Shown: positions 22,284 to 31,250 of the stretch, piece after piece
Layout of the letters: every line of letters starts with the position of its first letter
Numbering within the stretch: the first letter of the stretch is position 1
From: Hormiphora californensis
Taxonomy: Eukaryota; Ctenophora; Tentaculata; Cydippida; Pleurobrachiidae
Direction of reading: 5' to 3'
Assembly: GCA_020137815.1 (NCBI GenBank)
Contig: CM035350.1
Location: forward strand, 7,079,447-7,143,446
DNA length: 64,000 nt
Made by a program: the position numbers and the translations under genes
The notes under the pieces: generated by a model
Seen by the model: only the letters and a program-made list of their open reading frames with translations
Databases searched by the model: none
Told to the model about the DNA's origin: nothing

Positions 22284-22949
22284 ATGGTTGTTACCCTAGG
22301 GTATTGGGGTATCCGTGCACTGGGTGAGCCTGCTCGACTTATTCTCCGATATGTTGATGCAGATTGGACTGAGACGACCATCCCGCCTACCAAGGAGGGT
22401 GCTGGTATGTGGTTTGGGGGCTTGAAACAGAGTCTCGGCCTCGACTTTCCCAACCTCCCCTACCTGATCGATGGAGAGGTGAAGTTAACTGAGTCGACAG
22501 CAATATACCGGTATCTGGGTAGAAAGTACGATCTCATGCCTGGAGATGTTATAAGGGGCGACCTGGCAGAACAGCTAGTCACTGGACTGAGAACCTACAT
22601 AACCAAGATAGCGTATAGTGGAGAGTTTGAGAAATCAAAACCCCGGTTTGTTACCCTCATCAACACTAGACTTGCTGAGTTTACTAAGTTCCTGGGCGAT
22701 GGCCCCTTCCTTTTTGGAGACAAAGTCACCTACGTAGATTTCATGGCTTTTGAGTTTTGGGATCAGTGTCGCCGATTGAGTCCCGATAGTTTTGAAGGGA
22801 AGGATGTGGTAAATGGGTACTTGGAGAGGGTTGCAAGCCTGCCTAGAATTAAAGAGTGGATTGAGAGTGAAGACTGTACGAGGAAGACGTACAGCATCAA
22901 TTCACCACTTTGCGCTTGGCCTGGCTTTCCCGAAGAAGTAAACAAATAG
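22284..22949 (+). CDS. Mu-class glutathione S-transferase, copy 2
   Basis: A 221-residue GST differing from copy 1 at about three positions (R/K in the GEVxLTES region, MN/KD and N/S near the C terminus). Same catalytic Tyr7 and GLDFPNLPYLIDG. The in-frame extension upstream to 21909 reads through the fold-back element and is not coding; the real start is the ATG after CTCTCTATAGCT. This acceptor-like site is kept although neighbouring bases differ from copy 1, which mildly supports function. It is followed by the same 3' flank as copy 1. Both copies appear intact. Confidence 0.9.
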   Translation: MVVTLGYWGIRALGEPARLILRYVDADWTETTIPPTKEGAGMWFGGLKQSLGLDFPNLPYLIDGEVKLTESTAIYRYLGRKYDLMPGDVIRGDLAEQLVTGLRTYITKIAYSGEFEKSKPRFVTLINTRLAEFTKFLGDGPFLFGDKVTYVDFMAFEFWDQCRRLSPDSFEGKDVVNGYLERVASLPRIKEWIESEDCTRKTYSINSPLCAWPGFPEEVNK

Positions 22950-23194
22950 ATGTTAATCAAATTTTTAATGTTTCATCGTTTTTAATTGTTTGATTTTATG
23001 TTTAACTTTTGTTGCTGATTAATTTTATGATAATTAGTAAAGTATTATGTAATGATTTATAATATATTATTTAATGTTTAATACCACATCTTAAAGTTGT
23101 TTAATATAGTCTCTAACACCCAACCATCCCTTTGAAATATCAAATATCTAACACTCCCATCTTTCTCTCTCCAACTAATATCTCCATCCCCCTG

Positions 23195-23352
23195 ATCTAG
23201 CGCCCTCAAACTAATATCTCCTTCCCCCTTCATCTAGCACCCTCAAACTAATATCCCCCCTATCTAGCACTCTCTAAGTTCAAACTAATATCTCCTTCCC
23301 CCTGATCTAGCACCCTCAAACTAATATCTCCTTCCCCCCTGATCTAGCATCC
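23195..23352 (+). repeat. About 36-base tandem repeat upstream of GST copy 3
   Basis: Four to five imperfect copies of a unit reading ACTAATATCTCC, TTCCCCCTGATCTAG, CACCCTCAA. It may carry promoter or acceptor-like pyrimidine tracts for the GST starting at 23364. Confidence 0.8.
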
Positions 23353-23363
23353 TCCTCTACACC

Positions 23364-24011
23364 ATGGAACTTGGATACTGGGCACTTCGGGGGCTAGGGG
23401 AGCCCAGCAGGCTGCTCCTCAGATATAAGGGTGTCGAGTTTAAGGATGCTACCATTCCCCTGACTGACGAGGGAGCTGGAAAGTGGTTCGGTGAAACTAA
23501 GGAGAATCTCGGTCTGGACTTTCCCAACCTTCCCTACCTTATTGATGGAGATGTCAAGATCACTGAGTCCCTCGCCATTATCAGGTACCTGGGCCGCAAG
23601 TTTGATATGATGCCGGATGACCTTGCCAAGGGAGACATGATGGAATTGGTGATCCAGTCACAGAGGATGGACCTCGGTAAAATCTCGTACAGCGCTGATT
23701 TTGAAAACCTCAAAGAGGGGTTCATCACAAAGTTGAAAGTCTTCCTGGAGAGGTTTGCGAAATTCGTTGTCAAGCCTTTCATCTTCGGAAGCAAGGTCAC
23801 CTACATTGATATCTTGGCGTACGAGTATCTGGATCATATCCGGGCCCTGACTCCGGAAAGTTTCACTGGTGAGGTGAGTGAGTACATGCAGCGGGTTGCA
23901 GATCTGCCCAACATCGCTGAATGGTTGAAGAGTGAGGAGTGCACCAACAAAACCTACACCATCAACTCTCCTAAAGCTCCCGGCTGGCCTGGCTTCCCCA
24001 ACAAGGCTTAG
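23364..24011 (+). CDS. Mu-class glutathione S-transferase, copy 3 (diverged)
   Basis: A 215-residue intronless GST in the same orientation as copies 1 and 2, but clearly diverged. Catalytic Tyr5 lies in ELGYWALRGLGEPSRL. GLDFPNLPYLIDGDVKITES and IIRYLGRKFDMMP mark the glutathione-binding domain, and the C-terminal helices include FIFGSKVTYIDILAYEYLD. The shared C-terminal TYxINSP and WPGFP motifs tie it to its neighbours, so the three are an old plus a recent tandem duplication. The start has a good context (ACCATGG). Confidence 0.92.
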   Translation: MELGYWALRGLGEPSRLLLRYKGVEFKDATIPLTDEGAGKWFGETKENLGLDFPNLPYLIDGDVKITESLAIIRYLGRKFDMMPDDLAKGDMMELVIQSQRMDLGKISYSADFENLKEGFITKLKVFLERFAKFVVKPFIFGSKVTYIDILAYEYLDHIRALTPESFTGEVSEYMQRVADLPNIAEWLKSEECTNKTYTINSPKAPGWPGFPNKA

Positions 24012-24256
24012 AGAGGACTGTATTATCATGTTTAGCGTTCTGTATAACTCCGTTGTTTAGGAGGTTTTAGTCACTTTGTGTTTATTGCTATATTTAGCAA
24101 GCTTAAATAGGTTCAGAAGACATCTTTTTATGTGTGCATTATAATTCAATCTTCATTTACTTAAATTTAAGACACATTTATCGAACAACTTAGTTTTGAA
24201 TTGTATCCACACAATAGCGACATAACTAACTCCTAACACCTGTACAACCTCTCCAG

Positions 24257-25140
24257 ATGAATGTAGTGGTGATGGTGGTCCTCGTCCTGCTCTCCCTATT
24301 TCTCCTCCTGTGTTTCACACTGTTCCTCTTCCCGACTCTCCTTCACAGGCTCCATATGCCACCCTCACTCCACTTTGCGGCACATCGGGGTGGCGCTGGG
24401 GAGCGGCTTGAGAACACAATGGCCGCATTTGATAATGCCGTTAGTTTGGGGGTGGATATGTTAGAGATAGATGTACAGTTGACCCTAGATGGGGTAGTTG
24501 TCGTTGCCCATGACAATCAACTAGGTAGAATCACGGGACAAGTCGGTCTAATCTCAGAGACAGAATTCACTGATTTACCCCCCTTGAACAATAATTTACG
24601 GCTCCAGTTTGATTCTGTGACATGTTTAAGTCCTCAAGAGGACAGGTCGTTCTGTACTTTAGATGCTCTATTCACCCGGCACCGTGATATTACAATCCAT
24701 ATAGACACCAAGGGAGGGGAACGGGATTTGGTTGAGGCAGTTTCAGATCTGGTTGAGAAACATGGTCGCTATGGTAACACAATATGGGGTAACATGAGCG
24801 AGAAAGGAGCTGAAGTTGGGAATGATGTTAACCCTCGTGTTTTAGAATTCATGTCTATTAGACGGGTGATCCTCACCTACATTTCCTTCTACACTGGCAC
24901 TCTTGGTCTGGTTCCTATCAGGGCCTGTGTAATGGACATTCCTTTACCGGCGGTTGTTTTCAGACAGTTTAAAGACTATCTTTCAACTCCACAGCGAGTT
25001 TTACTTCACGTATTGGGTTTCCTCCTCATGAACAGGGTCCTCTTCTGGCATCTCAGGAGACGGGGGATCAAAGTTGTGGTGTTTGTTCTTAATAGGGAGG
25101 AGGAGTTTAAAGAGGCGGTGGGATGGGGTGTTGATGGGAT
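24257..25140 (+). pseudogene. Glycerophosphodiester phosphodiesterase (GDPD1/3-like), 5' part, interrupted by a LINE
   Basis: Membrane-anchored enzyme of the GDPD family, which hydrolyses glycerophosphodiesters (GDPD1/3 members act on lysophospholipids). Residues 3-28 are a hydrophobic anchor. The TIM-barrel active site is visible: AHRGG (His43-Arg44), LENT (Glu52), EIDVQLTLDG (Glu70, Asp72) and VAHDN (His85). The frame reads normally to VDGI at 25140. After that, 24 residues without family similarity are encoded by the LINE up to a stop at 25213. The expected continuation MTDYPTKL appears intact 5.6 kb downstream at 30720. Catalytic residues are all upstream of the break, so a protein with a replaced tail could form. 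CTCTCCAG directly precedes the ATG. The allele is probably damaged. It is intronless in what is visible. Confidence 0.88.
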
Positions 25141-25229
25141 TCAGGCTTTTCGGCACTACTTTAAACAAATTAATTTGAGGACGCAATGTTCTTGGATTAA
25201 CAGCCTGTTTTAGCCATGGAGTTTTAGGA

Positions 25230-26690
25230 ATGGTTGTTAACAACGCCTCCAACATGATTCTAGACAACACACCTCTAGAGGAAGTCTTTACCAGGGTATC
25301 ATCGCCCGTGTTGGAGAGGATTATACAGATTGTACAAAAGGAGCTAGAGAGGCGTAAGAGAGATGGAGTACCAGAAAAGGATCCGAATCAGTTTGTTACC
25401 CACCACGGGAGATATGTTTCTGATGAGGACCTCGAGATGATGAAATGGGAAGTAGGAGGATTAACTGGCAAGAATACCTGGCTAACTAACACTGGGTGTC
25501 CCTACGGGTGGGCCAATGTGGACCTGGCACCCAAGGACATAGCTAAATACCCGAACATCGATAAGCTGATGGGGAGGATTAACAAGGAACAAGGGACTGA
25601 GTTTAACTCCTGCCTAGTCACTAGATACAGAAAAGGGGACGGCGTGGGATACCACTCAGATTTCGAGACTTCGCTGGTGGACAACTCACCCATCACCGTC
25701 GTGACCGTCGGCAACGACGGTGCTGTAGATTTCATTCCCTACCTTGGAGATGGCAGGATGCGGCCTAAGCTGTCTATAACCACTAAGGATGGTGAGGCGT
25801 ACACCATGAAGCCAGGGTGCCAAGAGCACTTTAAGCACCGTGCGCAAAAGGTTGAGCATGGCGTGAGATATGCCCTGTCTTTTAGGAAGAGGCACAAAAC
25901 ATCGCCTCCAGAACCAACTCCACCTGCACCAACCCCAGCTAAGTCCCAGAAGGTGCCCCAGTTCGCAGTACACCCGTCTCGGGTGGAAGCTCCAGCATCA
26001 CAGATGACTTTGTCGCCAACCTCGCCGCCTGCCGTAGATGGGTATCAGGAAGAGAACTCTGTACTCCCTACCAGATCGCCCCTTCTACCAACACCAACAC
26101 TGCCGAACCCCAGACCGACACCAAGGACACTTCTACTAGGAACCAGTATGACGAAGTGGATCCACGAGGACCCGGCGCTAGTGAACATCTCGATTTCAGG
26201 GGCGAGACTTTGTAGGCCGAATGAGAACTGGAGGGGGAGTTTGGCTATGGATATGTTGAAAGGACTGGAAGTAACGCACCCATGTCTAGAGGTTAATAAG
26301 GTTATTTTGGCGTTTGGGACCAATGACATCAGATATTGGGGAGGGTTTGTAAGGTCGAGTAAGGGAAAAGGGAGTGTGTATAAGGCATATGTAGATTTAG
26401 TTAGGGAGGTTAAGAGAAGGTTTGGGGAGGATACCGAGATCGTTCTCGCTACGGTTATCCCTCTCAGACCTGATAGTGGTTGGATAGCGAGTAACGTGTT
26501 CATGTTCAATCGTATTGTGATGAGTGTAGGAAGGTCTTTGAATTGTGTAGTTTCGGATTGGACAATTGAGTTTTTAAATAATGAACTTAATTTTAATAGT
26601 GTTTTATTTTCGGAGGACGGAGTACACCTCAACAGTAATGGGTACAATGTGTTAAATGAGATTATGTATGAGGAGTTAGTTTTTAACTGA
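25230..26690 (+). CDS. LINE ORF1: AlkB-like 2OG-Fe(II) dioxygenase fused to SGNH/GDSL esterase
   Basis: 486 residues. Residues about 55-222 match AlkB-type dioxygenases. NSCLVTRYRKGDGVGYHSD carries the HxD iron ligands (His142, Asp144), QEHFKHRAQKVEHG the distal His203, and GVRYALSFRKR the Arg that binds 2-oxoglutarate (Arg213, with Arg219). A Pro-rich linker (about 225-300) leads to an SGNH hydrolase with LLLGTS (Ser306), ISGAR (Gly), FGTND (Asn365) and SEDGVHLN (Asp463, His466), so the catalytic set looks complete. Esterase domains in CR1 ORF1 are known; I do not recall an AlkB domain there. AlkB proteins repair alkylated nucleic acid, so a role in protecting element RNA or cDNA is inferred. 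The first Met used gives an N-terminal helix rich in charged residues. It is not a host ALKBH gene: it sits inside the LINE, is fused to the esterase and has no introns. Confidence 0.85.
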   Translation: MVVNNASNMILDNTPLEEVFTRVSSPVLERIIQIVQKELERRKRDGVPEKDPNQFVTHHGRYVSDEDLEMMKWEVGGLTGKNTWLTNTGCPYGWANVDLAPKDIAKYPNIDKLMGRINKEQGTEFNSCLVTRYRKGDGVGYHSDFETSLVDNSPITVVTVGNDGAVDFIPYLGDGRMRPKLSITTKDGEAYTMKPGCQEHFKHRAQKVEHGVRYALSFRKRHKTSPPEPTPPAPTPAKSQKVPQFAVHPSRVEAPASQMTLSPTSPPAVDGYQEENSVLPTRSPLLPTPTLPNPRPTPRTLLLGTSMTKWIHEDPALVNISISGARLCRPNENWRGSLAMDMLKGLEVTHPCLEVNKVILAFGTNDIRYWGGFVRSSKGKGSVYKAYVDLVREVKRRFGEDTEIVLATVIPLRPDSGWIASNVFMFNRIVMSVGRSLNCVVSDWTIEFLNNELNFNSVLFSEDGVHLNSNGYNVLNEIMYEELVFN

Positions 26691-26818
26691 TATCTTGATT
26701 TATAATATGAAATTTAATGATAACAATTCTCTGGGGTTTGGGGGCCGAGTTTTCATCATTGTCCCCCAATTTCCCCATTTGTTAACCCATTCCTGAACCC
26801 TAAACCCATTCCCATTCA

Positions 26819-29800
26819 ATGATCAGTGTCGAACAATACAGAAAAGCTATTGGGGGTTTTGCGGGGGGTCTGGCTGGGGGGAAAAGGATAAAAATTGACA
26901 ACACCGACAATAACAAAAGACAATACAATGAAACGACAGACATACTAATCTATCATTTCCTCATATATATTTGTTACACAATTCTAATGATAGCTCTTTT
27001 AGGAATAATGCTCAGGAGTACCCCTCCACCCGTCAAGTTCAGAAAAGAAGGCCAACTTGTGTCTTTTGATCTAAACTCATCATATATTTGGTATGCTAAT
27101 TGTGTCCTATTCCTCTTCTTAGTCAAAGGTATGAGATATAGTAAGTATGCATATCGATGTTATAAAAAGTTTAGGATTGCAGGCATTAATTTGTTCAAAG
27201 TCAGATGCAGATATACTATACTTGTTATGTTTGTTATGTCGTTAGCGAAAATGCTACTACTGAGAAGCCATCCTGACATCATTAATCCAGGGCCTGATAA
27301 AAAGTTGAACTTAGTGTATTGTAATGTTAACGGTCTGATAAAGATGCACACAATAGGTGGGGATCAGCCTGAATTTCAGGCCTCTAAACTTAGGGATCTA
27401 AAAGCATACTTATTCACCTACTCGCCCGATATCGTTGTTTTAAATGAAACTTGGCTGAATAAATATATTAGTGAAGGGGAACTTATATCAGATAAATATT
27501 ACTCTATATTTAGAAAAGACCGCACTGAGAAGGATATGAAAACTTTTAGTAAAAAAGGAGGTGGAGGAGTTTTAATACTATGTAAAAACAATATTGGAGT
27601 TGAGACAGAGTTAGTTAAAACGAAGACCGATTTACCAATAGTTACTATTCTTCTAAAGCATAAAAATATAGCACCCATTTGTATCTCGACATTTTATAGA
27701 TATGATTATTCTGGATCGGAACACTTCAAAGAGGCGGAACGTTACTATACTAATCTTGCCAAGAAGTTTAAGAATCTCACTATTATAGGGGATCTAAACC
27801 TAAGTTCGGTGGATAACTGGGACGTCCCAGTGTCAAATAATAGTACTCATGAGAGTTTTATCAATTTATTTTTATCTCTAGGCCTAAAATCTCTAGTTAA
27901 TGTACCAACGCATAGGGATGGAAATATTCTCGACTTAATACTTACTAACATAGAAACTACTTATTCTAATGTTTTGCTCGAAGAGAATAGTCTTGTAAAG
28001 TCGGACCATCTTACACTAAAATGTGAGATAAATCTCAAAAAATCACGCCCTAAGTATAAAAATTGTAAGAAATTCTCCTATAGAAAAGCTGATTGGGACT
28101 CTCTAAATGAAGAGCTTTTAGGAATTGATTGGTTAGGACAGTTCAAGGATCTGTCAGCAGAGCAGTCCCTACAAGTCTTTAAGTCTAGGTTAGACATTGC
28201 ACTACGTCATAATGTACCATTAGTCAATGTAAAAATTGGATCACAGCCACCTTGGTATGATGAAGAACTACGCCAACTTAAGAAATCGTTCGATAACTCT
28301 AGAAAAGCCTTCTTGAAAAATATAGATAGTATTGTTGCTAAAGAGGAATACGAACTCAAAGAACATCAATACAGAACACTAGCAATAGAGAAAGAAACAT
28401 CCTTTCTCGAGCTTTCCTCTATAGATGAACTTACACCAAATGCTAATGTATCAAAGAAATTTTTCAAACACGTAAAGTCCAAAACGAATAGCACTAGAAT
28501 TCCTGAGAGAGTATACTTTAATAATAAATTTAGCTCTTCGAGTCGTCGTAAATGTGAAATGTTCAATGAATTTTTCTGTAATCAATTCACTGAATCTAGC
28601 ACCTACAAAGAAACTGTTGATATTGATAGAGATCACACTAATGATTTTAACTCTGAGATATTTAGATTTGATGAGATTCTAAAGATTCTAAAAAAGTTGG
28701 ATGCGTCAAAAGCAACAGGTCCAGATAATATTGATGGTGTTGTACTTAAGAAATGTCATAAATCCCTAGCTTATCCACTCACCCTTATATTTAATAAATC
28801 ATACTCAGAGGGATGTATACCAACAGAATGGAAAACCGCGAACGTTGTCCCAGTTTACAAGAAAGGGGAACGATCATGCGTTGAGAATTATAGGCCTATA
28901 TCCCTGACTTGCCTTGTTATGAAAGTTTTTGAGAAATTAGTAAGAGAACGCCTGTATAAAGCCTGTCTAGAAAAAATAACTCCCTACCAGCATGGTTTTG
29001 TACCCTTGAAATCATGTACGTCACAACTGATTGAGTTTAATTGTGAATTAGCGTTGAACATAAATAACCGAAATCAAACTGATATAGTTTACTTTGACTT
29101 TCAGAAAGCATTTGATAGTGTATCTCATGATGTAATAATAAATAAGCTGAAAAATGAGTTTAATTTAGGAGGTAAGATGTTGCGTTTCCTAATGAATTAT
29201 TTATCTGGTAGGCAACAGAGGGTTGTGTTAGATGGGGATTTTTCAGAATGGGTAGAGGTTAGGAGTGGAGTTCCACAAGGATCAATACTAGGTCCTTTCT
29301 TGTTTGTGTTATTCATAAATGATATTGTTAATGTTTTAAGAGAAGATGATCTAACTAAAATTAGGCTATATGCAGATGATCTGAAAATTTGGCGGGTTAT
29401 AAATAGTGAAGAAGATAGTTTGCAGCCCGACATCGATAGTTTAGTGGAATGGGCAAAGGATAATAAAATGATATTCCATCCTAAAAAGTGTAAGCTGCTT
29501 AGGTGTACTAAAATTATTAAACAACGTCAATTAAATTATCACCTAGGCAGAGATGAAATCAAATTATGTGAAAATGAAGTTGATCTAGGAGTCTCAACTA
29601 ATCACAAGTTGTCGCCAATCGAACACCAGAAAAATGTTGTTTCCAAAGCTTCTCAAAGATTAGGACTGGTGAAGCGTGTAGGCGTATTAGTTAAATGTCC
29701 CCTTAAAAAGAAGAACCTCTACATTAGTCTAGTTAGATCTTTGTTCGAACACTGTAGCCAAATATGGCGTCCACAAAGTGAGTCAAGTCTGCTTAAGTTT

Positions 29801-30232
29801 GAACGACTCCAGAAACGTGCCACAAAATGGATATTCGGTGAAACAGATACCAGTTATAGTTTAGATACGTATATAAAGAAACTCAGGGAGATTGACGTAC
29901 TCCCAATGACTCAAAAATTTCAATATAATGATCTTAAATTGTTCCATAAAATATTCTATGAGACGTCTCCTATAAAACTCCCATCTTTCCTACAAAAATA
30001 CAATCCGGAATTACATGACAGACGTGCCACCAGACAACAAACAAAACGAGACAGTACGGACATTATATGTACCGAACAACCCAGAGTAGACCTGTTCAAA
30101 AACTGTTACTTTTATCGCTGCCACCTTGAGTGGAACTTACTTCCTAAAGAACTGAGAAATACAGCTGAACACCATTTATTTTCCTCTAGACTGAAAGACC
30201 ATCTCTGGAAAGCCTTACACGACATAACTTAA
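26819..30232 (+). CDS. LINE ORF2: APE-type endonuclease and reverse transcriptase
   Basis: 1137 residues with no internal stop. An unusual N-terminal extension has three hydrophobic stretches (about 42-66, 88-103, 131-148). It is followed by HPDIINPGP (151-159), resembling the 2A-like NPGP motif found just before the endonuclease in many animal LINEs, but lacking its Glu. The endonuclease follows with YCNVNGL, NETWL (Glu210), IGDLNLSS (324-327) and SDHLTL (395-397). The reverse transcriptase has KATGPDNI, YFDFQKAFDSV (Asp760), SGVPQGSILGPFLF and LYADD (851-854), and the C-terminal region ends with FEHCSQIWRP and a Cys/His-poor tail. It belongs to the CR1/jockey-like group by motif style. All catalytic residues are present, so the copy could be active. 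Confidence 0.93.
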   Translation: MISVEQYRKAIGGFAGGLAGGKRIKIDNTDNNKRQYNETTDILIYHFLIYICYTILMIALLGIMLRSTPPPVKFRKEGQLVSFDLNSSYIWYANCVLFLFLVKGMRYSKYAYRCYKKFRIAGINLFKVRCRYTILVMFVMSLAKMLLLRSHPDIINPGPDKKLNLVYCNVNGLIKMHTIGGDQPEFQASKLRDLKAYLFTYSPDIVVLNETWLNKYISEGELISDKYYSIFRKDRTEKDMKTFSKKGGGGVLILCKNNIGVETELVKTKTDLPIVTILLKHKNIAPICISTFYRYDYSGSEHFKEAERYYTNLAKKFKNLTIIGDLNLSSVDNWDVPVSNNSTHESFINLFLSLGLKSLVNVPTHRDGNILDLILTNIETTYSNVLLEENSLVKSDHLTLKCEINLKKSRPKYKNCKKFSYRKADWDSLNEELLGIDWLGQFKDLSAEQSLQVFKSRLDIALRHNVPLVNVKIGSQPPWYDEELRQLKKSFDNSRKAFLKNIDSIVAKEEYELKEHQYRTLAIEKETSFLELSSIDELTPNANVSKKFFKHVKSKTNSTRIPERVYFNNKFSSSSRRKCEMFNEFFCNQFTESSTYKETVDIDRDHTNDFNSEIFRFDEILKILKKLDASKATGPDNIDGVVLKKCHKSLAYPLTLIFNKSYSEGCIPTEWKTANVVPVYKKGERSCVENYRPISLTCLVMKVFEKLVRERLYKACLEKITPYQHGFVPLKSCTSQLIEFNCELALNINNRNQTDIVYFDFQKAFDSVSHDVIINKLKNEFNLGGKMLRFLMNYLSGRQQRVVLDGDFSEWVEVRSGVPQGSILGPFLFVLFINDIVNVLREDDLTKIRLYADDLKIWRVINSEEDSLQPDIDSLVEWAKDNKMIFHPKKCKLLRCTKIIKQRQLNYHLGRDEIKLCENEVDLGVSTNHKLSPIEHQKNVVSKASQRLGLVKRVGVLVKCPLKKKNLYISLVRSLFEHCSQIWRPQSESSLLKFERLQKRATKWIFGETDTSYSLDTYIKKLREIDVLPMTQKFQYNDLKLFHKIFYETSPIKLPSFLQKYNPELHDRRATRQQTKRDSTDIICTEQPRVDLFKNCYFYRCHLEWNLLPKELRNTAEHHLFSSRLKDHLWKALHDIT

Positions 30233-30719
30233 TTCGCTGCTGTGGTGTGGGCCCCTTTCTCTTCTTTTATCTTTACAGTAACTGTCCTTCTTCCGCACAT
30301 AGCTTACATTGTACTCAAATTGAAGGTTTGGAGTGGTGTTGAACAGTTTGAAACAAGATGGTGGACCCGCACCACAGATGTGAATTATAACTGATCTTAA
30401 CATCTACCCAACAGTCGACATGACGTTAAATTCGGGGTATGGTTCATGGGGGACTGGGAGGGAGGTAGGGGATTGGGAATCAAGGGTAAGTATTAAGTAT
30501 AATTGTTATTATTAATGAGTGAAATAAATTTAGCTTACAACTAGTATAAGAGTGTGTTTTAGCCTTATAGCTACTTTTTTTAAATATTTTTAAATGAGTT
30601 TTTTAAGACGTAAGCACTCGCGCCTTAGGCTGCTAAACTATTAGTAAGAGTCAGTCGGGTATTTATTTAATGTGCAATTTGTACGTTTATATAATATCTT
30701 TTCAAATCAAAATCAAATC

Positions 30720-30800
30720 ATGACGGACTATCCGACAAAGTTGAAGGAGTTTTTGGAAAGGAGTGATGAAAATACGAGGTGTATAGAACCTGAGCAGTGA
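30720..30800 (+). pseudogene. Displaced 3' end of the interrupted GDPD gene
   Basis: 27 codons in the frame that would follow VDGI: MTDYPTKLKEFLERSDE and a short tail to TGA. MTDYPTKL is the conserved C-terminal segment of GDPD1/3 proteins. The base before the ATG (C, 30719) would complete the split isoleucine codon ending at 25140. The uninterrupted gene would encode 321 residues, close to the usual 310-320. Confidence 0.85.
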
Positions 30801-30831
30801 ACAAATCGTGGTGTGTTATTGTTATTGATTA

Positions 30832-31053
30832 CAGTGGTCATCCGACATAATTGCCACATCTCGACGTGAACTTCGACGTGGAATTCGACGAGAAATAGCA
30901 GGCGTTTGTAGTTATGAACGCCTGCTGTGCGCGGCAGATTGGCACGTGCGGCATGGGCAGCAGGCGTTCATAACTACAAGCGCCTGCTATTCCTCGTCGA
31001 ATTCCACGTCGAAGTTCACGTCGAGATATGGCAATTATGTGGGATGAACACTG
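30832..31053. mobile_element. 222 bp hairpin MITE with TTA target duplication
   Basis: Arms of about 90 bases begin CAGTGGTCATCCGACATAAT and CAGTGTTCATCCCACATAAT (complement), meeting near the GCGCGGCAG centre. TTA lies on both sides (30829-30831, 31054-31056). It sits between GDPD and UBA3. Confidence 0.8.
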
Positions 31054-31250
31054 TTATGTCAACTTGAAATGTTAAGATTCTCTCATATAATGCAGTACAT
31101 GCTATTTGTAATACATTTATATTGAATTTCGTTTACTACCCAGAGTGTTTAAAGTGTATAGTTTACTACGTGTTTAAAGTTTAAAAAGACTTGCTTGTTT
31201 TCCACTTGTATTGCACTAACCTCCATACACACTCCTAGCAGGTGAACAAC

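Larger units (their letters stand above)
19850..23195 (+). repeat. Tandem GST duplication (two roughly 1 kb units)
   Basis: Unit A runs from 19850 to 20775 and continues at 22129-22199. Unit B runs from 22200 to 23195. Both contain TATTGCCACATTG, the GST gene, the same AT-rich 3' flank and the same CCATCCCTTTGAAATATC tail. Unit A is split by the 20776-22128 element; unit B is not. Confidence 0.85.
25141..30719 (+). mobile_element. Full-length CR1-like non-LTR retrotransposon inserted in GDPD
   Basis: About 5.58 kb. It has a short leader (about 90 bases), ORF1 (AlkB plus SGNH esterase), a 128-base gap, ORF2 (endonuclease-reverse transcriptase) and a 480-base 3' UTR ending in the short repeat TCAAATCAAAATCAAATC instead of poly(A), as CR1/L2-type elements do. 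Both open frames lack stops or shifts. The insertion lies between VDGI and MTDYP of the host gene, with no clear target duplication. It appears young. Confidence 0.88.

Noticed and set aside
25141-25213. Native C terminus of GDPD after VDGI
   Set aside because: The residues have no family similarity, and the real conserved tail is found at 30720.
25230-25915. Host ALKBH2/3 repair gene
   Set aside because: The AlkB domain is in one frame with an SGNH domain, inside the boundaries of a LINE defined by the split GDPD gene.
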